Assembly: GCF_000718775.1 (NCBI RefSeq)
Contig: NZ_JOCB01000095.1
Coordinates: 1-33,378, forward strand
Source of the DNA: Streptomyces sp. NRRL S-31
GTDB lineage: Bacteria > Actinomycetota > Actinomycetes > Streptomycetales > Streptomycetaceae
Direction of reading: 5' to 3'
Length of the DNA: 33,378 nt
The translations under genes were made by a program, and so were the position numbers. Positions 23,541 through 30,246 of the stretch are shown in pieces. A model generated the notes under the pieces. It was not told the origin of the DNA. It saw only the letters and a list, made by a program, of their open reading frames with translations, and made no database searches. How positions within the stretch are numbered: position 1 is the stretch's first letter; every line of letters starts with the position of its first letter.

Positions 23541-24086
23541 GTGTCCGTACTCGTATCCGCCTCCGCCCTCCGTCGCCGCGTCGTCGCGGCCGTCGTGACG
23601 GCGACCGCCGTCGTGGGCGCCGTGGCCCTGCCGGCCTCGGCCGCCGACCGGGCGCACGACCACTCCGGCCGGGCCGAGCGGTCGCAGATCGTCATCAGCG
23701 GCGCCCAGACGCACACGTCAGCCCGGTACGACCGCTCCAACGCGGCCCTGAACCAGGAGTGGGTCGAAGTCGCCAACGACGGGCCCCGGGCCGTGGACCT
23801 CGACGGGTGGACGCTGTCCGACGAGGACGGCCACTCGTACACCTTCCGGCACCACCGTCTGAGGGACCACCAGAGCGTGCGCGTCCACACCGGTTTCGGG
23901 CGGGACCGGAAGAACGACCTCTACCAGGACCGCCGCGAGTCGGTGTGGGACCCCGGCCACGACACCGCGACCCTGCGCGACGACCACGGCCGCCTCGTCG
24001 ACTCCGCCTCCTGGGGCCATGACCACCGGGACCGCCACGACCACCGTGGTCACCGTGGCGGCGGACGGCACGACCGGCAGCACTGA
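23541..24086 (+). CDS. Secreted lamin-tail-domain protein
   Basis: A 181-residue protein from GTG 23541, with GAAGGGGGA upstream. A signal peptide with a hydrophobic core (VVAAVVTATAVVGAVALP) ends at ASAAD, about residue 35. Residues ~47-150 form a lamin-tail (LTD) fold: QEWVEVANDGPRAVDLDGWTLSDEDG, then FRHHRLRDHQSVRVHTG and TATLRDDHGRLVDSASW. The C-terminus is a ~22-residue His/Asp/Arg-rich tail that could bind metal ions or nucleic acid; this is speculative. Bacterial LTD domains occur in exported proteins and are viewed as binding modules. It is alone in the + direction and converges with the next gene across ~117 bases without a clear terminator. Confidence 0.85.
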   Translation: MSVLVSASALRRRVVAAVVTATAVVGAVALPASAADRAHDHSGRAERSQIVISGAQTHTSARYDRSNAALNQEWVEVANDGPRAVDLDGWTLSDEDGHSYTFRHHRLRDHQSVRVHTGFGRDRKNDLYQDRRESVWDPGHDTATLRDDHGRLVDSASWGHDHRDRHDHRGHRGGGRHDRQH

Positions 24087-24203
24087 TCCGAAGTCGTCGA
24101 GCGGGAGACCTCCGGAACAAGGACGCCGTGTCGCAGCGGCTGGAGAACGCCGACCGCAGGTACCGGACGATCGGCAAGACCGCCCGGTACCGCAGCTGTC
24201 CGG

Positions 24204-24815
24204 CTACTCCTTCACGACCGTCTCCGCGGCCTCCTCGGTGTCCTCGCTGTCCTCTGCCTCTTCGAAGTACGCGTCGAGCACCGCGTCCAGCTGTGACTCC
24301 CACTCGCCGGAGCGCGCCCTGGCCGCCGCCTCGATCTCGATCGGGTACCAGCGGCGGTCGGGGGTGTGCACGGTGATCGTGAGGCGCTTGCCGAAGCGGG
24401 ACGACTCCGTCTCCACCGCGGCGATCTCGTCCCAGCGGAACTCGCAGGACTCCTCGTCGAGGCTGAGGCGGACGCCCGCGCGGTCGGCGACTATCCGCGC
24501 CCGGCGGTCGGACGCCTCGAAGACCGGGCCGCCGCCGTCCGCCGGTTCCGCGGCCGTCGGCGCCTTGTCCTCCGGCGTCTCGTCCTCCGCCGTCCGGCCC
24601 ACCGGTGCCGCGTCGTCGGGCTCCTCGGACTGCTCGGGCTTCGCGAGCTTCCCGGACTGCTCGGGCTCCTTCGGCACCTTCGGTACCGCGCCCGTCGGCG
24701 CGGGGCCCGTGATCCCCGGGATGAAGGCCGGGTCGAAACCGGCGCCCGTGACGGGCTCGGCCTTCGACGGCTCGGCCCCGGACGGCTTGCTGCTCGATCC
24801 TATGCGCTGCTCCAC
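24204..24815 (-). CDS. Acidic protein of unknown function with PH-like C-terminal domain
   Basis: A 203-residue protein from ATG 24815. Residues 1-95 are a low-complexity Pro/Glu/Ala linker, likely disordered. The C-terminal ~105 residues are alternating strands ending in a helix: RRARIVADRAGVRLSLDEES, FRWDEIAAVETESSRFGKRL, TVHTPDRRWYPIEIEA, then an acidic helix. The pattern looks like a bacterial PH-type fold, as in other single-domain streptomycete proteins; I cannot name a family. No signal peptide or membrane helix is present. It ends with a Glu-rich tail. It is 37 bp downstream of the GntP gene's stop region and on the same strand but probably independent. Confidence 0.7.
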   Translation of the reverse strand: MEQRIGSSSKPSGAEPSKAEPVTGAGFDPAFIPGITGPAPTGAVPKVPKEPEQSGKLAKPEQSEEPDDAAPVGRTAEDETPEDKAPTAAEPADGGGPVFEASDRRARIVADRAGVRLSLDEESCEFRWDEIAAVETESSRFGKRLTITVHTPDRRWYPIEIEAAARARSGEWESQLDAVLDAYFEEAEDSEDTEEAAETVVKE

Positions 24816-24852
24816 GGCCGCAGTATGGACGACTTCCCTGTGCCGTAACCAG

Positions 24853-26331
24853 TCAGCTCACGAACACGCTGACCACCGCCGCCACCACGAACCCCGCCAG
24901 TGACAGCACCGATTCCAGGACCGTCCAGGTCCGCAGCGTGTCGCGCTCGCTGATGCCGAAGTACTTGGCCACCATCCAGAATCCACCGTCGTTGACATGC
25001 GAGGCGAAGATGGAGCCCGCGGAGATGGCCATGATGACGAGGGCGACGAACGCCTGGGAATGGTGACCCTCGGTCAGCAGCGGGGCGACGATGCCCGCCG
25101 TCGTCACGATCGCCACCGTCGCCGAGCCCTGCGCCACCCGCAGGACGAGCGAGATCAGGTACGACAGGACGATCACGGGCAGGCCCACGTCGTGGAAGGT
25201 GTCCGACAGCGCCTGCGCGACCCCGCTGGCCTTCAGCACGGCGCCGAAGACCCCGCCCGCGCCGACCACCAGCAGGATGTTGCCGACCGGCTTGAGGGAC
25301 GAGGTCGACACCGTCTCCAGGGACTTGCGGGACCAGCCGCGGCGGATGCCGAGGAGGTAGTAGGCGAGCAGCAGGGCGAAGGTGAGGGCGACGAACGGGC
25401 TGCCGACGAACTCCAGCACCGAGCGGGCCGGGGACGGGTCCAGGGCGATCGAGGAGAAGGTGGCCGCCAGGATCAGGACCAGGGGCGTACCGATGATGGT
25501 CAGGACCGTGCCCAGCGGCACCGGGTGCTCCCGGGGTGCCACCCCCTGCGCGCGCTGCTCGGCCAGCACCGCCCGCTTCGCCTCCTCCGCGGCCTCCACC
25601 ATGTCCTGCGGTACGGCGACGAAGATCCGCTTGCCGATCCAGGCGGCGTACGCCCAGGCGGCCAGCACCGCCGGGACGCCGCAGACGACACCCATGAGGA
25701 TGACCCAGCCGAGCTGGACGTGCAGCAGTCCGGCGGCGGCGACCGGGCCGGGGTGCGGCGGCAGGAAGGCGTGGGTCATGGAGAGGCCGGCGAGCAGCGG
25801 CAGGCAGTAGAGCAGCACCGACTTGCCGGCCCGCCTGGCCGCCGCGTAGACGATCGGGGCCAGGACGAAGATGCCGACGTCGAAGAAGACCGGGATGCCG
25901 AAGAGCAGACCGGTCAGGCCCATCGCGAGCGGGGCCCGCTTCTCCCCGAAGAGGCCCAGCAGCCGGGAGGCCAGCACCTCGGCGCCGCCGCTGACCTCGA
26001 GGATCGCGCCGAGCATCGTGCCGAGGCCGATGATGATCGCGACATGGCCGAGGATGCCGCCCATGCCGGACTCGATGGTGGAGACGGCGTCGGAGCGCTG
26101 GACGGTGCCGAAGAGTTCGGTGACGGAGAGGCCGGCCAGCAGGCCGACGGTGACGGAGACGGCGAGCAGGGCCACGAAGGGCTGGAGCCGTGCCTTGATG
26201 ATCAACAGCAGGAGCAGGGCTATGCCCAGGACGGCGACCGTGAGGAGGCCGGGCGTGCCGTCGATGAGGAGGAGCAGGCCCCCGGTGTGGGGCGGGGCGC
26301 TGGGGGCGGGTGCGGCGAGGGGGACGGACAT
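24853..26331 (-). CDS. GntP-family sugar-acid/D-amino-acid permease
   Basis: A 492-residue protein from ATG 26331 with GAGGA upstream. About 12 hydrophobic segments span its length. Family marks are LFGIPVFFDVGIFVLAPI, MTHAFLPPHPGPVAA and the C-terminal SHVNDGGFWMVAKYFG. GntP proteins take up gluconate and related sugar acids with protons; one branch (DsdX) carries D-serine. Both substrates make sense here: sugar acids with the KDG-type kinase, D-amino acids with the deaminase. It is the last gene of the kinase-iclR-ridA arm, separated from ridA by 149 bp holding a strong hairpin, so its level may be set separately. Substrate cannot be read from the sequence. Confidence 0.9.
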   Translation of the reverse strand: MSVPLAAPAPSAPPHTGGLLLLIDGTPGLLTVAVLGIALLLLLIIKARLQPFVALLAVSVTVGLLAGLSVTELFGTVQRSDAVSTIESGMGGILGHVAIIIGLGTMLGAILEVSGGAEVLASRLLGLFGEKRAPLAMGLTGLLFGIPVFFDVGIFVLAPIVYAAARRAGKSVLLYCLPLLAGLSMTHAFLPPHPGPVAAAGLLHVQLGWVILMGVVCGVPAVLAAWAYAAWIGKRIFVAVPQDMVEAAEEAKRAVLAEQRAQGVAPREHPVPLGTVLTIIGTPLVLILAATFSSIALDPSPARSVLEFVGSPFVALTFALLLAYYLLGIRRGWSRKSLETVSTSSLKPVGNILLVVGAGGVFGAVLKASGVAQALSDTFHDVGLPVIVLSYLISLVLRVAQGSATVAIVTTAGIVAPLLTEGHHSQAFVALVIMAISAGSIFASHVNDGGFWMVAKYFGISERDTLRTWTVLESVLSLAGFVVAAVVSVFVS

Positions 26332-26380
26332 ACGGGGGTCCTCTGGGTAAGTGCATCGTGCTTTCGGGCAGGGCGGACCG

Positions 26381-26410
26381 CGGCACGGCGCCCCGGAGGG
26401 TGCCGTGCCG
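26381..26410 (-). terminator. Strong hairpin between ridA and the gntP-like gene
   Basis: Thirteen paired bases, CGGCACGGCGCCC (26381-26393) and GGGTGCCGTGCCG (26398-26410), with one G-T pair and a CGGA loop. It lies 70 bases after the RidA stop and 50 bases before the permease start on the minus strand. No T run follows, as is common for streptomycete terminators. It may end most transcripts after ridA, attenuate gntP, or protect the message end. A symmetrical stem could act on both strands. Confidence 0.7.
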
Positions 26411-26480
26411 TGCGGGATGTGCGGGTGTGCGGGTGCGCGTGATGGTGTGACGCGCGAGGTACGTGAGGGCGGCGCGGGCG

Positions 26481-26891
26481 TCAGCCGAGGACGGCGAGCG
26501 CGTCGATCTCGATGAGGAGGCCGGCCGGCAGACCGACGTAGACCGTCGTGCGGGCGGCGGGCGGCTGGGTGAGGCCCTGCTCCTCGAAGTAGCCGTTGTA
26601 GATCTCGTTCATCTCGGCGAAGTGGTCCACGTCCGTGAGGTAGACCCGGATCATCATCGCGTCGTCCCAGGTGGCACCGCCTTCCTCCAGGATCGCCTTG
26701 ACGTTGGCGAGGGTCTGGAGGGTCTGCTCGCGCAGGGAGGGGCCGGCGGGCGTCGGCGGCTTGCCCTCCTCGGCGGGCAGGAAGCCGACCTGGCCGGCGA
26801 CCTGGAGGATGTTGCCCTTCCTCACGCCGTGCGAGAACTTCGCGGGCGGGGTGGTGTGGGTCTTCGGGGTGAGCGCGGTCTTCTCGGTCAT
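26481..26891 (-). CDS. RidA-family enamine/imine deaminase
   Basis: A 136-residue protein from ATG 26891, overlapping the iclR stop (ATGA). It has the RidA fold signature: FSHGVRKGNILQVAGQVGF, TLANVKAILEEGGATWDDAM and RTTVYVGLPAGLLIEIDALA, including the Arg of the RTTV motif that holds the substrate carboxylate. RidA proteins hydrolyse reactive enamine/imine intermediates such as 2-aminoacrylate made by PLP dehydratases. This suits the PLP deaminase encoded across the divergent promoter: it would release an enamine that RidA turns into the keto acid plus ammonia. Length is slightly above the usual ~125 because of a short N-terminal extension. Confidence 0.92.
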   Translation of the reverse strand: MTEKTALTPKTHTTPPAKFSHGVRKGNILQVAGQVGFLPAEEGKPPTPAGPSLREQTLQTLANVKAILEEGGATWDDAMMIRVYLTDVDHFAEMNEIYNGYFEEQGLTQPPAARTTVYVGLPAGLLIEIDALAVLG

Positions 26892-27652
26892 GCGGGGGTG
26901 CCCTTCACTGGCGTTCTTCCGGAGTACTCGCCGCTGATGGCGTCCGCCGTGCGGCGTACCAGCGGGAGCAGGGTGAGGAGTTCCTCGGCGGTGACGACCA
27001 CGTTCGGCGCGGAGACGGACATGGCGGCGACCACCCGGCCGTCGGCGCCGCGGATGGGGGCGGCGACGCAGTTGATGGACTCCTCGTGGCCACCGAGGTC
27101 GGTGGCCCAGCCCTGTTCGCGCACCGTGGCCAGCTCCTTCAGGAACGCCTCGGCGTGGGGGGTCGAACGGGCCGTGTACAGGGGGTAGTCGAGCTGCTCG
27201 GCGACGTCGCGGCGCTCGGCCTCGGGCAGGTCGGCGAGGAGCAGCTTGGCGACGGCGGCGACCGTGATGGCCACCGGCTTGCCGATCCGCGAGTACATGC
27301 GGACGGGGTAGCGGCTGTCCACCTTGTCGATGTAGAGCACCTCGTTCTCCTCGTACACGGCGAGGTGGACGGTGTGGCCGCACCTCTCGTTGAGGCGTAC
27401 GAGGTGGGGGTGGGCGATCTCGCGGATGTCGAGGTTCTCCATCGCCTCCTGGGCGAGGGCGAAGAGGCGGGCACCGAGGCGGTAGCGCTGGTCGGACTGG
27501 CGGTAGACCAGGCCGTGTTCGTGCAGCGTGCGCAGGAGGCGGAGGGCGGTGGACTTGTGCACGCCGAGCCGGTCGGCGACCTGGCCGAGGTCGGCGGGGC
27601 CCTCGGCGAGCAGCGGCAGGATGCTCAGGGCGCGGTCGACGGTCTGACTCAT
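26888..27652 (-). CDS. IclR-family transcriptional regulator of the cluster
   Basis: A 254-residue protein from ATG 27652, which overlaps the kinase stop (ATGA). Residues ~2-60 are an IclR winged helix-turn-helix (VDRALSILPLLAEGPADLGQ, then VHKSTALRLLRTLHEHGLV). Residues ~75-245 are the effector-binding domain (HLVRLNERCGHTVHLAVYEE, INCVAAPIRGADGRVVAAMS). Length is standard. It is translated with the kinase and RidA and most likely binds the palindrome at 28905-28925, controlling both arms; the effector should be a pathway intermediate such as a keto acid. Whether it represses or activates cannot be told. Confidence 0.93.
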   Translation of the reverse strand: MSQTVDRALSILPLLAEGPADLGQVADRLGVHKSTALRLLRTLHEHGLVYRQSDQRYRLGARLFALAQEAMENLDIREIAHPHLVRLNERCGHTVHLAVYEENEVLYIDKVDSRYPVRMYSRIGKPVAITVAAVAKLLLADLPEAERRDVAEQLDYPLYTARSTPHAEAFLKELATVREQGWATDLGGHEESINCVAAPIRGADGRVVAAMSVSAPNVVVTAEELLTLLPLVRRTADAISGEYSGRTPVKGTPA

Positions 27653-28767
27653 GGGATGTTCGCCTCCTTGGGGGCCCGATCGGCCTGCGTCCAGCCGGGG
27701 CCGAGACGAAGTCTCCCCCATGCGTCGTCGTCCAGGGCGGCGAGGCGGTCGGCGTGGTCGCGGGAGGGGGGCGCGGCCAGGTCCCCGGGGGTGGTGAGGG
27801 CGGCGGCGGCGAAGAGGTGGCCGTGGCGGACCCGGTCCCTCGGGGGCAGGCCGCGCAGGGTCCCGGAGAGGAATCCGGCGGCGAAGGCGTCCCCGGCCCC
27901 GGTGGTGGCCACGACGGCCGTCCGCAGGGCCGGCTCGTGATGGGACCAGGAAGGGGACCCGGCATCCACGGAACCGGCACCCACGGAACCGGCATCCGCA
28001 GATCCGGCATTCACAGCTCCGGAACCCACGGCTCCGGAACCCACAGCTCCGGCATACGGCCCGCGGCCGAACGCCGTGGCCCCCCGTGCCCCCTGCTTGA
28101 CCACCAGGAGTCCCGGTTCCGGCAGGGCCGCGCGGATCGCCTCCGGGCCGCCCGTGATGCCCCAGGCGTGTTCCGCCTCGTCCTCCCCCACGAACACGAT
28201 GTCGGCGGCCCGGGCGAGTTCCCGCAGGATCGTGCCCCCGTCGGCGTGCCGCCACAGGTGGGGGCGGTGGTTGACGTCGAAGGAGACCAGGGGGCGCCCG
28301 GGGCCGGGGGCCAGCAGCTCCCGCAGCAGTTCCCGGCAGTCGTCGGACAGCGCCGCCGTGATCCCGGACAGGTGGAGGACGCGGCCCGCCCGGACCGCCT
28401 CCAGGTCCATGTTCCGCGCCGACATCGCCGACGCGGCCGACCCGGCCCGGTAGTACGCCACCTCGTGCGCGCCGGTGCCGCGTTCGCCGGCCGTGCGGAA
28501 GTAGACGCCGGTCGGGCGGTCCGGGTCGCGGCGCACGGACGACACGTCGACCCCGTACCCGGCGATCCGTTCCAGCAGGTGGTCGCCGAAGCCGTCGGCG
28601 CCGACGCGGCCGGTCCAGCGCGCCCGGTGCCCGAAGGCGGCCAGGGCGCAGGCCACGTTGGACTCGGCGCCGCCGATGGCCCGGTCGAAGGAGGGCACGT
28701 CGGCGAGGCGGCCCGGACGGCTGGGCAGGAAGGTGACCATGGACTCGCCGAGCGCTACCACGTCCAC
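27649..28767 (-). CDS. PfkB-family sugar kinase, 2-keto-3-deoxygluconate kinase-like, with repeat insert
   Basis: About 372 residues from GTG 28767; GTG 28761 and ATG 28740 are alternatives. An AGGAG at 28821-28825 is followed only by ATC codons in frame, so the start is unsure. PfkB marks: ALGESMVTFLPSRPG at the N-terminus, GGAESNVACALAAFG, SFDVNHRPHLW and the active-site loop TTGAGDAFAAGF. The motifs resemble KDG kinases (KdgK), which phosphorylate 2-keto-3-deoxygluconate to KDPG. Residues ~236-270 are an extra Ala/Gly/Ser/Val repeat, encoded by a 15-bp minisatellite, inserted just before the active-site loop. It heads the operon kinase-iclR-ridA with ATGA overlaps. Substrate is inferred. 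Confidence 0.85.
   Translation of the reverse strand: MDVVALGESMVTFLPSRPGRLADVPSFDRAIGGAESNVACALAAFGHRARWTGRVGADGFGDHLLERIAGYGVDVSSVRRDPDRPTGVYFRTAGERGTGAHEVAYYRAGSAASAMSARNMDLEAVRAGRVLHLSGITAALSDDCRELLRELLAPGPGRPLVSFDVNHRPHLWRHADGGTILRELARAADIVFVGEDEAEHAWGITGGPEAIRAALPEPGLLVVKQGARGATAFGRGPYAGAVGSGAVGSGAVNAGSADAGSVGAGSVDAGSPSWSHHEPALRTAVVATTGAGDAFAAGFLSGTLRGLPPRDRVRHGHLFAAAALTTPGDLAAPPSRDHADRLAALDDDAWGRLRLGPGWTQADRAPKEANIP
27956..28060. repeat. 15-bp minisatellite inside the kinase gene (7 units)
   Basis: Seven head-to-tail 15-base units, of the type GAACCGGCACCCACG and GCTCCGGAACCCACG, fill 27956-28060 exactly (105 bases). On the minus strand they encode five-residue repeats AGSVD, AGSVG, AGSAD, AGAVN, SGAVG. 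The unit length keeps the kinase frame. Copies at the two ends differ (GAACCGGCA versus GCTCCGGAA types), showing stepwise expansion. Confidence 0.9.
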
Positions 28768-28871
28768 GACGTCCAGCGGGCGCGCAACGGCCGAGGCGTA
28801 AGCAGCGTCGTCGATGATGACTCCTGTCGATGCTCCGGGTGGCGACTGTCGTTGACCCGGTGTTCGGCGAG

Positions 28872-28901
28872 ATGCTAGACACCAGTAAGCACCACATGCA
28901 A
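28872..28901 (-). promoter_or_regulatory. Possible promoter of the kinase-iclR-ridA operon
   Basis: On the minus strand TTGCAT (28901-28896) and TAGCAT (28877-28872) are 18 bases apart and resemble a housekeeping -35/-10 pair. The -35 lies next to the palindrome at 28905-28925, so a bound regulator would affect it. Transcription would start near 28865. Not tested against alternatives for the plus strand (TAGACA 28876-28881, CAATGA 28899-28904). Confidence 0.4.
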
Positions 28902-28904
28902 TGA

Positions 28905-28925
28905 CTGTTGCACATATTGCAACAG
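28905..28925. promoter_or_regulatory. Palindromic operator between the divergent catabolic arms
   Basis: CTGTTGCA (28905-28912) and TGCAACAG (28918-28925) form a perfect inverted repeat with a 5-base spacer CATAT. A further half-site, TGCAA (28898-28902), faces the first arm at 6 bases. Such repeated half-sites are typical for IclR-type regulators, and an iclR gene lies in the cluster. The palindrome sits 16 bases before the deaminase ATG and upstream of the kinase promoter, so it could control both arms. Confidence 0.75.
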
Positions 28926-28941
28926 CCGAGAGAGGGGCTCC

Positions 28942-30237
28942 ATGAGCACCGAAGCGCTCGCCCGCCTGGCCGCGGACCGCCTCGCCGGGCTGGCCGAGGA
29001 ACGCGTCGACCACCGGTTCAAGGGCCTCCCGGCGGACGCCGACGGCCTCACCGTCGGCGAGCTGGCCGCCCAGCGCCGCAACCTCTTCCGGGAGGACGAC
29101 GGCTTCACCACCCCCGTGCTCGCCCTGTCCGCCGAGCGCCTGGAGCACAACCTCGCGCTGATGGAGACGTACGCCTCCCGGCACGGGCTGGCCTTCGCCC
29201 CGCACGGCAAGACCTCCATGGCGCCGCAGCTCTTCCACCGGCAGCTCGCGCACGGCGCCTGGGGGATCACCCTCGCGGTGCCCCACCAGGTGCGGGTGGC
29301 GCGGGCGTTCGGCGTCGGGCGGGTCTTCCTCGCCAACGAACTGGTGGACGCCCCGGCCCTGCGCCGGATCGCCGCCGAACTGGCCGCCGACCCGGAGTTC
29401 CGGTTCATCTGCTACGTCGATTCCGTGCGCGGGGTGGAGCTGATGGACGCGGCGCTGCGCGGCGCGGCACGGCCCGTGGACGTGGTGATCGAGCTGGGCG
29501 CGGGCGAGGGCGCGCGGACCGGTGTGCGCACGGAGGCGGAGTGCGCCGAGGTCGCGGCGGCCGTGGCCGCCGTACCGACGCTGCGGCTGGTCGGCGTCGC
29601 GGGCTACGAGGGCGAGGTGCCCGGGGCCGACCCGGAGCGCGTCCGGTCCTACCTGCGCCGGCTGGTGGCGCTGGCCACGCTGCTGGACGGGGACGGACGG
29701 TTCGGCGGGGCGGAGCAGATCGTGCTGAGCGCGGGCGGCAGCGCCTGGTTCGACGCGGTGGCCGAGGTCTTCGCCGAGGTGCCCGCGCTCTCCCTGCCGG
29801 TGCTGAAGCTGCTGCGCTCGGGGGCGTACGTCTCGCACGACGACGGGCACTACCAGAGGCTCACCCCGTTCGCCCGGGTCCCGCGGGAGGGCGCCCTGGA
29901 GCCCGCCTTCCGGCTGTGGGCGCAGGTCGTCTCCCGCCCGACGCCCGAGCAGGCGTTCGCCAACGCGGGCAAGCGGGACGCGGCCTACGACCTGGACCTG
30001 CCCGTCGCCCAGGTGGTACGCCGGAACGGCGAGGAGCGGCCGGCCACCGGGATCACCGTCACCGGACTCTCCGACCAGCACGCCTGGCTGCGCACCGAGC
30101 CGGGGGCGGACGTCGAGGCCGGCGACTGGATCGGCTTCGGCCTGTCCCACCCGTGCACGTCGTTCGACAAGTGGCAGCTGATCCCGGTCGCCGAGGCGGA
30201 CGGCACGGTCGTCGACTACATCCGTACGTTCTTCTAG
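28942..30237 (+). CDS. PLP-dependent amino acid deaminase (D-serine dehydratase/DSD1 fold)
   Basis: A 431-residue protein from ATG 28942 with GAGAGAGGGG upstream. It is a fold-type III PLP enzyme: TTPVLALSAERLEHNLALME leads into APHGKTSM, with Lys90 the cofactor lysine. The C-terminus has SHPCTSFDKW, whose His403 and Cys405 match the zinc ligands of eukaryotic-type D-serine dehydratase. Such enzymes remove water and ammonia from D-beta-hydroxy amino acids, D-serine or D-threonine. D-glucosaminate has the same 2-amino-3-hydroxy-acid group and would yield 2-keto-3-deoxygluconate, the substrate of the kinase next door. It is followed after 9 bp by the deacylase. Substrate is not proven by the sequence. 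Confidence 0.87.
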   Translation: MSTEALARLAADRLAGLAEERVDHRFKGLPADADGLTVGELAAQRRNLFREDDGFTTPVLALSAERLEHNLALMETYASRHGLAFAPHGKTSMAPQLFHRQLAHGAWGITLAVPHQVRVARAFGVGRVFLANELVDAPALRRIAAELAADPEFRFICYVDSVRGVELMDAALRGAARPVDVVIELGAGEGARTGVRTEAECAEVAAAVAAVPTLRLVGVAGYEGEVPGADPERVRSYLRRLVALATLLDGDGRFGGAEQIVLSAGGSAWFDAVAEVFAEVPALSLPVLKLLRSGAYVSHDDGHYQRLTPFARVPREGALEPAFRLWAQVVSRPTPEQAFANAGKRDAAYDLDLPVAQVVRRNGEERPATGITVTGLSDQHAWLRTEPGADVEAGDWIGFGLSHPCTSFDKWQLIPVAEADGTVVDYIRTFF

Positions 30238-30246
30238 GAGGCCCGC

